Shown: positions 8,126 through 16,604 of the stretch, in pieces
Layout of the letters: each line of letters opens with the position of its first letter
Position numbering within the stretch: position 1 is the first letter of the stretch
Origin: Rudaeicoccus suwonensis
Lineage (GTDB): Bacteria; Actinomycetota; Actinomycetes; Actinomycetales; Dermatophilaceae
Reading direction: 5' to 3'
DNA: 64,000 nt
NCBI RefSeq assembly: GCF_007829035.1
Contig: NZ_VIVQ01000001.1
Span: forward strand, 1,674,001 to 1,738,000
Notes under the pieces: model-generated
Seen by the model: the letters and a program-made list of their open reading frames with translations, nothing else
What the model was told of the DNA's origin: nothing
The model's database searches: none
Position numbers and translations under genes: made by a program

Positions 8126-9874
8126 GTGCTGATGTATGCCGTCGTCGCCGCCTCCCGTGATCTTGCCGCGACCCGTTCACGAAACGCCAAACGGGACGTC
8201 GTCGCGAGCGTCTTGCAGGCTGCGTCGGATGTCGAGGTGCCGCTGGTCGCGGACTATCTCGCCGGGGTGCTGCCGCAACGACGAGTGGGCGTCGGTTATC
8301 GCGCACTGCAGACACTTCCCGAACCTGCCTCGTCGCCGACACTGACGGTGAGCCAGGTTGACGGTCTGCTCGGCGAACTCGGCCGAGTCGCAGGGTCCGG
8401 GTCCGGAATGACCCGAAAGTCTTTGTTGGAGAGTCTTTTCGGACTGGCGACGGCGTCCGAACAGACCTTTCTTCGCGGATTGATCCAGGGCGAGCTACGG
8501 CAGGGTGCGGGCGACGGAATCATGCTCGCAGCCATCGCACACGCAGCCGACGTGCCAGAACCGGCAGTGCGCCGGGCGGTGATGCTGGCCGGCCGCGCCG
8601 CCCCGGTGGCAGCGGCGGCCATGTCAGGCGGTCTGCCCGCAGTCGAGGCGGTGCAGCTCGAACTCGGTCGTCCGCTGCGACCGATGCTCGCCGGGTCCGA
8701 ACCGACCGTCACCGACGCCCTCGGGGGACCGCGCGCTGCTGATGAGCCTGCCGCGTCGACCCCCGTCGAGCGGTCGCCGAGGGGCGAGACTCGGTCACCT
8801 GAAGCTGTGCCTGCCTCAACAGCTGTGCCTGCCTCAACAGCTGCGCACGTCATCGAGACCAAGCTCGACGGAATCCGAATCCAGGTGCACAAACGTGGGG
8901 CCGACGTGAGCGTGTTCACGCGCACGCTCGAGGTCATCACCGACCGACTGCCAGAAGTCGTTGAAGCGGTGGCAAGTCTGCCCGCGCGTGACATGGTGCT
9001 CGACGGCGAGGCCATCGCGCTGCGATCGGACGGCTCGCCCGAGCCGTTCCAGGTCACCGGTGCACGCACGGCCAGTCGTGTCGATCCTGCGACATTGCGG
9101 GTCGAAACACCGGTCACCGCCCTGTTCTTCGACCTCCTGCACATCGACGGTCGTGACCTCATCGACGAGCCCCTGCACGAGAGGCTGGCGCACCTGGATG
9201 CCGTTGTGCCTCAGCGATGGCGACCTGCACGGGTCTTCACGTCCGATCCGCTCGAGGCTGAGTCGTTCTTCGAAGATCAGGTCGCTTTCGGTCATGAGGG
9301 AGTCGTCGTCAAGACGCTGGCTGCGCCATACGCCGCGGGCCGTCGCGGAGCAGGGTGGGTGAAGGTCAAACCTCGCCACACGTTGGACCTCGTCGTGCTC
9401 GCCGTCGAGCGGGGGAGCGGTCGCAGGAGTGGATTCTTGTCGAACATCCATCTGGGCGCCCGAGATCCGCGTACCGGAGATCTGGTGATGCTCGGCAAAA
9501 CGTTCAAGGGGATGACCGACGAGATGTTGCGCTGGCAGACACAGCGGTTCACCGAGCTGGCGCTACGTTCCCCGACGCAAGACTCCGGCGACGACCCGAC
9601 CGGCAACGACCCGACCGGCAACGACCCGACGTGCGACGACCCGACCGATCACATTGCGCCGGACGGCAACCCCGAGGACGACACCCTCGTGGACTGGGTC
9701 GTCCGAGTGCGCCCCGAACAGGTCGTCGAGATCGCCTTCGACGGCATCCAGCGTTCGTCGCGATATCCGGCAGGTATGGCGCTGCGCTTCGCCCGCGTGC
9801 TGCGCTACCGCGATGACAAGAGCGCTGACGAGGCCGACACGATCGACGTGGTGCGCCGTCTCGCGGGTTTCTGA
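8126..9874 (+). CDS. ligB: ATP-dependent DNA ligase (LigB type)
   Basis: 582 aa from GTG 8126; ATG 8132 is an equally possible start. The N-terminal DNA-binding domain ([25 protein letters not shown]) precedes the adenylation domain. The lysine that carries AMP is Lys246 in KLDGIRIQ, followed by [24 protein letters not shown] and [14 protein letters not shown]. The C-terminal OB domain has GKTFKGMT and [12 protein letters not shown]. It resembles mycobacterial LigB, a nonessential nick-sealing enzyme beside the NAD ligase LigA. Two insertions relative to that family are odd: a linker before the active site with an 18-bp duplication, and a 15-bp x4 repeat ([10 protein letters not shown] units) in the OB domain. 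Confidence 0.93.
   Translation: MLMYAVVAASRDLAATRSRNAKRDVVASVLQAASDVEVPLVADYLAGVLPQRRVGVGYRALQTLPEPASSPTLTVSQVDGLLGELGRVAGSGSGMTRKSLLESLFGLATASEQTFLRGLIQGELRQGAGDGIMLAAIAHAADVPEPAVRRAVMLAGRAAPVAAAAMSGGLPAVEAVQLELGRPLRPMLAGSEPTVTDALGGPRAADEPAASTPVERSPRGETRSPEAVPASTAVPASTAAHVIETKLDGIRIQVHKRGADVSVFTRTLEVITDRLPEVVEAVASLPARDMVLDGEAIALRSDGSPEPFQVTGARTASRVDPATLRVETPVTALFFDLLHIDGRDLIDEPLHERLAHLDAVVPQRWRPARVFTSDPLEAESFFEDQVAFGHEGVVVKTLAAPYAAGRRGAGWVKVKPRHTLDLVVLAVERGSGRRSGFLSNIHLGARDPRTGDLVMLGKTFKGMTDEMLRWQTQRFTELALRSPTQDSGDDPTGNDPTGNDPTCDDPTDHIAPDGNPEDDTLVDWVVRVRPEQVVEIAFDGIQRSSRYPAGMALRFARVLRYRDDKSADEADTIDVVRRLAGF
8803..8838 (+). repeat. 18-bp tandem duplication in ligB linker
   Basis: Two identical head-to-tail copies of agctgtgcctgcctcaac (8803-8820, 8821-8838), encoding two copies of a VPASTA hexapeptide in the unconserved linker before the adenylation domain. 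Confidence 0.9.
9590..9649 (+). repeat. 15-bp minisatellite in ligB, four units
   Basis: Four head-to-tail units (9590, 9605, 9620, 9635) of the form (g/a)acgacccgaccggc with a few substitutions, encoding five-residue units [20 protein letters not shown] inside the OB domain. Confidence 0.9.
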
Positions 9875-9901
9875 CGAACGCGCTCGTGGCATGGTGGTGG
9901 C

Positions 9902-11245
9902 ATGAGCGATCAGCAGACCCGTGACGCAGGCAATCTCACCGCCGAGGACGAAGTGGTCCGCATCTGTCAGGACCTCATCGGCATCGACACCAGCAACTAC
10001 GGCGACGGCCGCGGCCCGGGCGAACGCAAAGCCGCCGAATATGTGATGACGGAGTTGACCGAGGTCGGACTCGACCCGGTGCTGCTGGAGAGTGAGCCCG
10101 GACGAGCCAGCGTGATCGTGCGGATCGAGGGGGAGGACAGCACCCGCCCAGGGCTTGCGGTGCACGGCCACCTCGACGTTGTTCCCGCGAATCCGGATGA
10201 CTGGCAGGTGGATCCATTCGCAGCGGAAATCAAGGACGACTGCGTCTGGGGCCGCGGAGCGGTCGACATGAAGGACATGGACGCGATGATCCTGGCGAAC
10301 GTCCGCGAACTCGCACGGTCCGGTCGCAAGCCGCCCCGAGACCTGGTGGTCGGGTTTCTTGCCGATGAGGAGGCCGGTGGTCTCAAGGGCAGTCACTGGC
10401 TGGTCGACAAGCACGCTGACCTGTTCGACGGGGTCAGTGAGGCCATCAGCGAAGTCGGCGGCTACTCGGTGACCTTCGATGACAAGCAGGGCCAGCAGCA
10501 GCGTGCGTATCTGCTGCAGACCGCCGAGAAGGGCATTGCGTGGCTGCGGCTGCACGCCCACGGCCGGGCCGGGCACGGTTCAGTGCCTAACGATGAGAAC
10601 GCTGTCGTCCGCCTCGCCGAAGCGATCACCCGGATCAACGCGCACACCTGGCCGCGCGAGTACATCGCTTCGGTACGACAACTGCTGGATGGTTTGTCGG
10701 ACCTGGTGGGCATCAGCTACACCGACGACGACGCGTCCGCCCTGATGCAACGCCTCGGCGGAGCTCGGGGGTTTGTGGAGGGCACCCTGCGCGACACCGC
10801 CAATTTCACAATGCTGGACAGCGGTTACAAGCACAACGTCATACCGCAGACCGCTTCGGCGTCGCTTGATTGCCGCTTCTTGCCGGGCCACGAGGACGAA
10901 CTCATGTCGGTCATCCGGGAGCTTGCCGGCGAGTATGTCGATGTCGAGGTGCTGCATCACGACATTGCGCTGGATGCACCGTTCGAGGGGCGACTGGTCG
11001 AGGCGATGACGTCGTCTCTGCTTGCCGAAGACCCGGGCGCCGCGGTGCTGCCGTACTGCCTGTCGGGTGGGACGGACAACAAGGCGCTGAAGAAGCTGGG
11101 CATCGTGGGCTACGGCTTCGCGCCGTTGCGGTTGCCGGCTGATCTCGACTTCGCACCGATGTTCCACGGCATCGATGAGCGAGTTCCGTTGTCCTCACTG
11201 CACTTCGGAGCACGCGTGCTGGGCAGGTTCCTCGCGACCTGCTGA
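9902..11245 (+). CDS. M20/M25/M40 family metallopeptidase
   Basis: 447 aa di-zinc exopeptidase. Metal and catalytic positions are visible: His90 and Asp92 (HGHLDVV), Asp122 (GAVDMKDMD, bridging ligand), Glu156/Glu157 (ADEEAGG, base and ligand) and a C-terminal His (MFHGIDE). The middle lid domain has GRAGHGSVPNDENAV. It is the actinobacterial type often annotated as ArgE/DapE-like (compare Rv2141c). Substrate, whether N-acyl amino acid or dipeptide, is not determinable. A CATGGT hexamer 6 nt before the ATG is a near-match to the leaderless motif seen elsewhere. The last codons are part of a 37-bp duplication that extends beyond the stop. Confidence 0.88.
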   Translation: MSDQQTRDAGNLTAEDEVVRICQDLIGIDTSNYGDGRGPGERKAAEYVMTELTEVGLDPVLLESEPGRASVIVRIEGEDSTRPGLAVHGHLDVVPANPDDWQVDPFAAEIKDDCVWGRGAVDMKDMDAMILANVRELARSGRKPPRDLVVGFLADEEAGGLKGSHWLVDKHADLFDGVSEAISEVGGYSVTFDDKQGQQQRAYLLQTAEKGIAWLRLHAHGRAGHGSVPNDENAVVRLAEAITRINAHTWPREYIASVRQLLDGLSDLVGISYTDDDASALMQRLGGARGFVEGTLRDTANFTMLDSGYKHNVIPQTASASLDCRFLPGHEDELMSVIRELAGEYVDVEVLHHDIALDAPFEGRLVEAMTSSLLAEDPGAAVLPYCLSGGTDNKALKKLGIVGYGFAPLRLPADLDFAPMFHGIDERVPLSSLHFGARVLGRFLATC

Positions 11246-11289
11246 ATTGCGATTCGGAGCACGCGTGCTGGGCAGGTTCCTCGCGACCT
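11204..11289 (+). repeat. 37-bp direct repeat across the peptidase 3' end
   Basis: An identical 37-nt string (starting ttcggagcacgcgtgctggg) occurs at 11204-11240, inside the last codons of the M20 peptidase gene, and at 11253-11289 just after its stop, 49 nt apart. It looks like a recent local duplication. The rest of the short gap up to 11383 holds no gene. Confidence 0.9.
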
Positions 11290-11383
11290 AGTGAACTTCC
11301 GTTCCGCGCGCACGTGACCGACGAGCCTCCGTGCGGTCTGCCGATCAGCCAACCCGATCAGCCAACTTGCTCGACCTGCGCGG

Positions 11384-13183
11384 TCAGGCGACGTTCGTGG
11401 ACTCGAAGCCGCTGCGACGCCCTGCCACGACATCCGTCTGCCGCTGGCGTTCGCCCATGCGGCCTGGTGTGAGGTCCCATGTCACGTGTCCGGCTGTTGT
11501 GGTGGCGGTGTAGCCGTCGCGGTGAATGATGGTGTGGTGTCGGGCGCAGACGAGGGCTGAGTTGGTCAGGCTGGTGCCGCCGCCGGCCCACCAGGGGATG
11601 ATGTGGTGGACTTCGCACCATGCGGGTGGTCGGTCGCATCCGGGGAAGGTGCAGTGCCGGTCTCGGACGATCACGGCTGTGCGTAAACCTGCGGTGACGA
11701 GTCGTTTTTGTCGTCCGACGTCGAGTGGTTCGCTTGTTGCACCGAGTACGACGGAGATGAGGTCTGCGTCGCATGCCAGTCGGCGTGCGGATGCCGGATC
11801 GATGACGTCCCCACTGCTCGTGATTGCGTGGCCGCGACCCTCTGTGAGGCCTTCCAGTGGAAGCAGAACGGCGACCTTCGCGGTGCCGGACATCGGCGAC
11901 ATTGAGGTATCCAGATCACGTGTGGCATGCGTGATCAGCTCGAGCAGTGCATCGAGTCGACGCTTTCCGGGTGAGCGCGTATCTCGCCGAGCGCTGGCAC
12001 CGACGGTGCTGTCGTCAACGGTGCTGTCGTCAACGGTGCTGTCGTCAACGGTGCTGTCGTCAACGGTGCTGTCGTCGACGGTCGTGGGCGGGCTGGCACA
12101 GCTCGCACTGTCTGGTTGCGTTGGTACAGCACCCGTTGTTACAGCATCCGATTTTGCAGCGCCGGATTTTGTAGCACCGGACTTTGCAGCGCCGGGCTTT
12201 GCAGCGCCTAGTTCGGTTGCTGCTTCTCCGGTCGACGTACGACAGTCGCCGGTGTCTCTTTCTGTCGTGCCTTCTGCGGGGTCCTTTGTGTCAGCCTCGT
12301 CGCGAGTCATGTCGGTGCCTTCGCCGTCCCCGTTCTCGGCAGGCTTACCGTCGCGGGCGTTTGCTGCTGAACCGGGGTAGCGAGTCACGTCGGCGTCATA
12401 CGTGCCGCTCGTGTCTGGCACGTTTTTCACTTCTTCACGACGCGTCTTAGGTCGCGGAGCGCTGGTGGCGTTGAGTGCTTCTTTGACGATCGCGGCGTGA
12501 GCGGGGGACAGGTCGGCGATCAGACGCACCATTCCAGTGGGTAATTCGCGCCAGGTGAGGGATTCCACCTGCTGGTGGTGGTCCTCGTCGTCCGCGAGTT
12601 GATCGTCACCGAAGGCGGCGATCAGGCGCCTGGTCAGGGTGCGTAAAGAGCGAGGACTGAAGTCTTCGAGTGCGAGAAACCATGAGTGGATCTCGCTGCG
12701 TTCAACGGTCGGGAACAGTGGCGCGACTTTTTCTGCTTCGCGCAGAGCGACTGCGGCAGTGCCTACTGTGACCTGCCCGTCTCGGACTGCCCCGATGATG
12801 GCGTGGTTGCGCGCATCCCGTGCGGCGGTGGCGATATCGGCGATCGCGCGTGCTTGGTGGTGAGTGGTGCCCGGGGTCAGATCACGCACCCATTGCGTGG
12901 TCGATGCTGCGGTGGACTGTGCGACAACGCCGCGATCGACCGCGTCTGCTGCGGCGAGTGCGGCGATCGCCTCGGCGCGGTGGCTGATGGTCAAAGCCGC
13001 TGATGCCAGATGCGCCAGATCGCGCTCAGCGAGTTGATAGGTGGCAGCCGGCCACGCCTGGAGCACCTGCACGAACTCGTCCGTGGCATTCAGCAGTTCG
13101 GCGGCGTGGCCGGGTGCTGCGGGTGTGACCTGATCGCAGGCGACAGTCAGCGGAGTGTCAGGTGTTGTCGGAACGTGTTCCAT
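11384..13183 (-). CDS. DUF222 / HNH endonuclease domain protein (13E12 repeat family)
   Basis: 599 aa. An N-terminal helical DUF222 domain (residues ~20-240) and a C-terminal HNH nuclease domain flank a long low-complexity linker. The nuclease motif is CTFPGCDRPPAWCEVHHI, then WWAGGGTSLTNSALVC and RHHTIIHR, with the Cys residues of the zinc-stabilised HNH fold. The linker is expanded by two 15-bp minisatellites encoding VDDST and (G/S)AAKS-like units. The ATG at 13183 has a strong GAGGAGG site, so a longer reading from 13288 is not used. These proteins are multicopy in many actinomycetes and often lie in repeat-rich regions; their role is unknown and they have been suspected to be mobile or selfish. 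Confidence 0.88.
   Translation of the reverse strand: MEHVPTTPDTPLTVACDQVTPAAPGHAAELLNATDEFVQVLQAWPAATYQLAERDLAHLASAALTISHRAEAIAALAAADAVDRGVVAQSTAASTTQWVRDLTPGTTHHQARAIADIATAARDARNHAIIGAVRDGQVTVGTAAVALREAEKVAPLFPTVERSEIHSWFLALEDFSPRSLRTLTRRLIAAFGDDQLADDEDHHQQVESLTWRELPTGMVRLIADLSPAHAAIVKEALNATSAPRPKTRREEVKNVPDTSGTYDADVTRYPGSAANARDGKPAENGDGEGTDMTRDEADTKDPAEGTTERDTGDCRTSTGEAATELGAAKPGAAKSGATKSGAAKSDAVTTGAVPTQPDSASCASPPTTVDDSTVDDSTVDDSTVDDSTVDDSTVGASARRDTRSPGKRRLDALLELITHATRDLDTSMSPMSGTAKVAVLLPLEGLTEGRGHAITSSGDVIDPASARRLACDADLISVVLGATSEPLDVGRQKRLVTAGLRTAVIVRDRHCTFPGCDRPPAWCEVHHIIPWWAGGGTSLTNSALVCARHHTIIHRDGYTATTTAGHVTWDLTPGRMGERQRQTDVVAGRRSGFESTNVA
12003..12077 (-). repeat. 15-bp minisatellite in the HNH gene, five units
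   Basis: Five head-to-tail copies of acggtgctgtcgtca (plus-strand sequence), the last with one change. They encode five VDDST-type pentapeptides in the linker between DUF222 and HNH domains. Confidence 0.95.
12151..12210 (-). repeat. second 15-bp minisatellite in the HNH gene, four units
   Basis: Four diverged units of attttgcagcgccgg type at 12151, 12166, 12181 and 12196, encoding GAAKS/GATKS/GAAKP-like pentapeptides. A further partial unit precedes them. Confidence 0.85.
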
Positions 13184-13475
13184 GACCGCCTCCTCGCGCT
13201 GTGGTTGGTTGATTCGACCTATGACTATTAGAACATATGTCGGAACCCGTGACAAGTGTCTAACCGCGTGAAATCTGTTAAAACACAACGCAATTCGTGA
13301 TCGTTATCCACAAGCTCCGCATCTGTCGGTCTTCATCCACAGAGCACCAGAATTCAGATTTCCGTCCGTCCACAGTGAGTGGACCAGGGCCGCGGGCCGA
13401 CGAGGGTGCAGATCTCGTAGCCAATATCGCCGCAATGGAAGACAGGAGGAATGTGACGGATCCAGGAGGGTCGCG

Positions 13476-13564
13476 GCGGCGAACGTAGGGGCAGGGGAAG
13501 GCCCACCGCGAGAGGGCGACAAGAACGGCGAGCGCGGCGAACGTAGGGGCAGGAGAAGGCCCAC
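13476..13564. repeat. 31-bp direct repeat
   Basis: Copies at 13476-13506 and 13534-13564 (gcggcgaacgtaggggcagg...) differ at a single base and are separated by 27 bp of unrelated sequence. Confidence 0.85.
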
Positions 13565-13660
13565 GTGATGTCGGCCTGAGACACGCCAACTCCGAAGGAC
13601 GGACGCGCGTGAGATCGGCATGCTGCGCGAACCCACCGAGATGACTTCCGTCGTCTATCC

Positions 13661-13739
13661 ACGAGGTCACCCATCGCCCGGGGAACTACCGAACACTTTG
13701 TCGTCGACATCGCGTTCACCCGACGAGGTCACCCATCGC
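13661..13739. repeat. 17-bp direct repeat
   Basis: acgaggtcacccatcgc occurs at 13661-13677 and 13723-13739, each followed by a similar (c/g)c..gggga context. Confidence 0.8.
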
Positions 13740-13766
13740 GCAGGGGATACCCGGGTGAAAGTCCGC

Positions 13767-13952
13767 TCAGGCCGTGCGGGCGACCCGGATGATGCGCCGC
13801 CGCAACCACACTCGCCGCGCCCCGCCCATGTAGACCCGCGTCCGTGCCAGCTCCCAGTGGCCGTATTCGGCGTGGTCGGTGAGCGCTTGGCGCACATCTG
13901 CGCGGCTGGTGTCACGGGGAAAGGTCAGCACCCGAAATTCGTATTCGGTCAT
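13767..13952 (-). CDS. DUF5703 family small protein
   Basis: 61 aa. The sequence TEYEFRVLTFPRDTSRADVR, then LTDHAEYGHWELARTR and RRVWLRRRIIR, covers the whole of this actinobacterial family of unknown function, so the short length is complete. It is strongly basic at the C-terminus and has no membrane segment. A GTG directly before the ATG gives an alternative start one codon earlier. It is divergent from the acidic-tail protein 111 bp away. Confidence 0.8.
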   Translation of the reverse strand: MTEYEFRVLTFPRDTSRADVRQALTDHAEYGHWELARTRVYMGGARRVWLRRRIIRVARTA

Positions 13953-14051
13953 CACCGTCGATTATCCACATCGCGCTCACGCAACCGCATCGAATCCGCA
14001 GCGACACAGCTGGAATCCAGGGTCGCGCTGCCAACACGCGGCTCCGACCGC

Positions 14052-14057
14052 TACCGT
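14052..14057 (+). promoter_or_regulatory. TANNNT -10 hexamer, leaderless
   Basis: TACCGT, 6 nt, then ATG at 14064. No Shine-Dalgarno is present. Confidence 0.5.
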
Positions 14058-14063
14058 CTGATC

Positions 14064-14405
14064 ATGACCGCAGACCCGCGCGCCGCTTTGTCCTCGCTTG
14101 TGAGTGCCTTCGAACGTCACCTTGAGGCTGCAGCCGCCCGGCGTGACGAGAACGACCCGACCGTCGTTGCCGCCTACCGCGACCTTGCGGACGCTTTTGA
14201 GAGCTACGACGACGCCCTGATGGACACCTATGGCGAGGTCACCCCGCTCGAGGTGTACAGCGGCGATGACGACGATGAGTTCGACGATGACGATGAAGAT
14301 GACGACGAGGATGACGACGACCTCGACGACGAGGACGAAGACAACCACTACATCGGCTTGCCCGACGACGAGGCAGACGACGTGGAGTTCGAAGACCGCA
14401 ACTGA
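14064..14405 (+). CDS. conserved protein with a very acidic C-terminal tail
   Basis: 113 aa. A ~75-residue helical head (ALSSLVSAFERHLEAAAARR, then DPTVVAAYRDLADAFESYDDAL and GEVTPLEVY) is followed by an Asp/Glu run of about 30 residues. Actinobacterial relatives are often labelled 'primosomal protein', a name without support here. The acidic tail might mimic nucleic acid or bind a basic partner. The start at 14064 is set by the beginning of family resemblance and a leaderless-type promoter. An in-frame extension upstream to 13620 is not believable. Confidence 0.75.
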   Translation: MTADPRAALSSLVSAFERHLEAAAARRDENDPTVVAAYRDLADAFESYDDALMDTYGEVTPLEVYSGDDDDEFDDDDEDDDEDDDDLDDEDEDNHYIGLPDDEADDVEFEDRN

Positions 14406-14486
14406 CACGGCGTTCCGCCGGCAGATCAACCGGCCCCTCACCGCACGCGGCAGACCGGTCAGCCGATGGCGCTCAGCCGGTCCTGC

Positions 14487-15443
14487 TCAGCCCTGACTCC
14501 ACCGGGCCGGGTCCGACACGTCGTCGAGCGCCTGCCCGATCTGCGGGGGAAGCTCGAGCGTCTCGCTGCGCAACACCGTTCTCAGCTGCGCGGCATTGCG
14601 CGCCCCGACGATCAGCGAGTCCACACCCCGCCGTTCGCGCGCCCACGCCAGTGCCACCTCGGCCGGAGTGCTCGACAACCCATCTGCGGCCATGACGACC
14701 GCGTCGACGATCGCGTCACTGTGTCCGCCGAGCCGCTTCTTGGCCCATTGGGTATGACGCCCGGCGGCTGCTCGTGAGTCTGCCGGCACACCCCGCCGGT
14801 ATTTTCCGGTGAGCACGCCACCGGCCATGGGCGCCCAGGCGAGCACTCCCGCGCCAACGTGCGCCGCGGCAGGAATGGCCTCCGCCTCAGCCGTGCGTTC
14901 AACGAGACTGTGCTCGATCTCGTTGGCCACCAGCGGGATACGCGCCTGCGAGAGATACGCCGCAGCGGCCACGAGCTGCCATCCCGCGTAGTTGCTGACC
15001 CCGACATACCGAGCGCGTCCCGACGTGACCGCGTATTCGCACGCCGACATCGTCTCGGCGAGCGGCACGTCCGGGCTCCACGTGTGCACCAACCAGAGGT
15101 CGAGGTGGTCGGTCCGCAACCGGCGCAGAGATACATCCAACTGGTCCAGCAACGTGCCTCGGGAGGTGTCGACCACCCGATGCCCGGTCGTCCGCGAGAT
15201 GCCGGCCTTGCTGATGAGAGTGATCTCGGATCGCGCGCCGTCGGCCAGCAGCTCGCCGAGCAACTCTTCGGATCCACCATCGGCATACCCGTACGCGGTA
15301 TCGATCGAGATGCCGCCGGAATCCCTGAAGTCCCGAAGCAAGACCGCCGCCTCGACCGGGTCGACGCTGTCCGCCCAGCCCATCGTGCCGAGAGTCAGAC
15401 TGCTGACCCGCAGCCCCGATTTGCCGAGAGTCCGAATACGCAC
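14487..15443 (-). CDS. aldo/keto reductase
   Basis: 318 aa TIM-barrel NADPH oxidoreductase of the YajO/general stress branch. The catalytic tetrad is visible as Asp48, Tyr53 (DTAYGYADGGSEE), Lys79 (ISKAG) and His120 (WLVHTW). NADPH-binding elements near the C-terminus include LIVGARNAAQL. The substrate is unknown. The GTG start at 15443 lies 6 nt after TACCGT. It is divergent from the F420 oxidoreductase, with both leaderless-type promoters inside the 56-bp gap. Confidence 0.88.
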   Translation of the reverse strand: MRIRTLGKSGLRVSSLTLGTMGWADSVDPVEAAVLLRDFRDSGGISIDTAYGYADGGSEELLGELLADGARSEITLISKAGISRTTGHRVVDTSRGTLLDQLDVSLRRLRTDHLDLWLVHTWSPDVPLAETMSACEYAVTSGRARYVGVSNYAGWQLVAAAAYLSQARIPLVANEIEHSLVERTAEAEAIPAAAHVGAGVLAWAPMAGGVLTGKYRRGVPADSRAAAGRHTQWAKKRLGGHSDAIVDAVVMAADGLSSTPAEVALAWARERRGVDSLIVGARNAAQLRTVLRSETLELPPQIGQALDDVSDPARWSQG

Positions 15444-15449
15444 CCACCC

Positions 15450-15455
15450 ACGGTA
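15450..15455 (-). promoter_or_regulatory. TANNNT -10 hexamer, leaderless
   Basis: Minus-strand TACCGT, 6 nt, then the GTG at 15443 of the aldo/keto reductase. Confidence 0.45.
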
Positions 15456-15486
15456 GTCGGCGGGCGGCCACTGGACAGCGTGGGAG

Positions 15487-15492
15487 TAGCGT
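15487..15492 (+). promoter_or_regulatory. TANNNT -10 hexamer, leaderless
   Basis: TAGCGT, 7 nt, then GTG at 15500 of the F420 oxidoreductase. Confidence 0.5.
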
Positions 15493-15499
15493 CGCCGTC

Positions 15500-16588
15500 G
15501 TGAGACTGGGCATCAACCTCGGCTACTGGGGCACCCGAGGCACCGACGACCTCGTGACGATGCTCGCTCTCGCTCAAGCCGCTGACACCGCCGGCTATGA
15601 CATCGCGTGGCTGTCGGAGGTCTACGGCTCGGACGCCCCAACTCTGGTGGCGCATCTCAGCGCGCACACCAGTCGCCTCCACTGGGGGACCGCCGTGATG
15701 CAGATCCCCGCGCGCACCCCGGCGATGACGGCGATGACTGCCGCCACCCTCGACCGCATCACCGGCGGACGGTTCTGCGTGGGCCTCGGCGTCTCGGGTC
15801 CGCAGGTCAGCGAGGGCTGGCACGGCGTCCGCTTCGACGACCCGCTCGGCCGCACCCGTGAGTACGTCGACATCGTGCGCCGTGCACTCGCTCGCAAAAG
15901 CGTCGACTACGACGGCGATCACTTCCAGCTTCCGTTGGCCGGTGGCCAGGGCAAGGCGCTGCGCCTCCTGCTGCGTCCCGAGCAGAAGACCGTGCCGATC
16001 TATCTCGCCTCGATCGGTCCACGCAACCTCGAACTGACCGGAGAGATCGCCGACGGTTGGCTCGGCATCTTCGTCAGCCCGGAGCACCTGCACGAACAGC
16101 TCGAACACCTGCGCGCCGGTCGCCATGCCAACAGCCACGACGTCAACAGCCACGACACCGACGGCCCCGGCGATCTCGACGGCTTCGACGTCGCCGCGTC
16201 CGCCAACCTCAGCATCGCCGATGATCTCGACATCGCCGCCGATCGCCTGCGTGACAACGCCGCCCTGTATGTCGGCGGCATGGGCTCGCGGCGCAGCAAT
16301 TTCTACAACGCCCTCGCCGGCCGGATGGGGTATGCCGATGCTGCCGCTGCGATCCAGCGGTTGTACCTCGACGGCCGACCACGGGATGCCGCGGCAGCCG
16401 TGCCCCTTGGTTTCATCGGGCAGACTGCCCTGGTCGGACCCCGTGAGCGCATCGCACCACGACTACATGCCTACGCCGATGCCGGAGTGACGACTCTCAA
16501 CATCACGCCGTATGGCGACAGCCTCGACGACCGGATCGCATCGGTGCACGCACTGGCCGAACTCATGCAACAGGAAGGATTGCGCTGA
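15500..16588 (+). CDS. LLM-class F420-dependent oxidoreductase
   Basis: 362 aa luciferase-like TIM barrel. MRLGINLGYWG, WLSEVYGSDAPTL, LHWGTAVMQIPARTPAMTAM, GGRFCVGLGVSGPQVSEGWHG and PIYLASIGPRN are typical of the mycobacterial/actinobacterial F420 group (Rv2161c-like) rather than FMN luciferases. It should transfer hydride from F420H2 to an unknown substrate. A His/Asp/Asn-rich insert (NSHDVNSHDTDGPGD) lies around residue 210. It is 16 nt upstream of the phosphatase gene and may share its transcript. Confidence 0.85.
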   Translation: MRLGINLGYWGTRGTDDLVTMLALAQAADTAGYDIAWLSEVYGSDAPTLVAHLSAHTSRLHWGTAVMQIPARTPAMTAMTAATLDRITGGRFCVGLGVSGPQVSEGWHGVRFDDPLGRTREYVDIVRRALARKSVDYDGDHFQLPLAGGQGKALRLLLRPEQKTVPIYLASIGPRNLELTGEIADGWLGIFVSPEHLHEQLEHLRAGRHANSHDVNSHDTDGPGDLDGFDVAASANLSIADDLDIAADRLRDNAALYVGGMGSRRSNFYNALAGRMGYADAAAAIQRLYLDGRPRDAAAAVPLGFIGQTALVGPRERIAPRLHAYADAGVTTLNITPYGDSLDDRIASVHALAELMQQEGLR

Positions 16589-16604
16589 CCAGCGCGAATC
16601 TGCA

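Larger units (their letters stand above)
13184..13766. other. gene-free gap of ~580 bp with direct repeats
   Basis: No reading frame here has family resemblance, a ribosome site and a sensible length together. The open frames on the minus strand only re-read the repeated segments (for example GGPSPAPTFAA twice). The first 110 bp are AT-richer and hold the upstream region of the HNH gene. The rest contains two sets of direct repeats, listed separately. Confidence 0.6.

Noticed and set aside
12003-12077. possible CRISPR array
   Set aside because: Units are 15 bp, contiguous and without spacers, and they are coding; this is a minisatellite.
13278-13719. three minus-strand frames of 110-130 aa in the repeat gap
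   Set aside because: They overlap each other, their similarity comes only from the 31-bp repeat and none has a ribosome site.
14064-14405. primosomal protein, as relatives are sometimes named
   Set aside because: Nothing in the sequence supports a primosome role; only a helical head and an acidic tail are visible.
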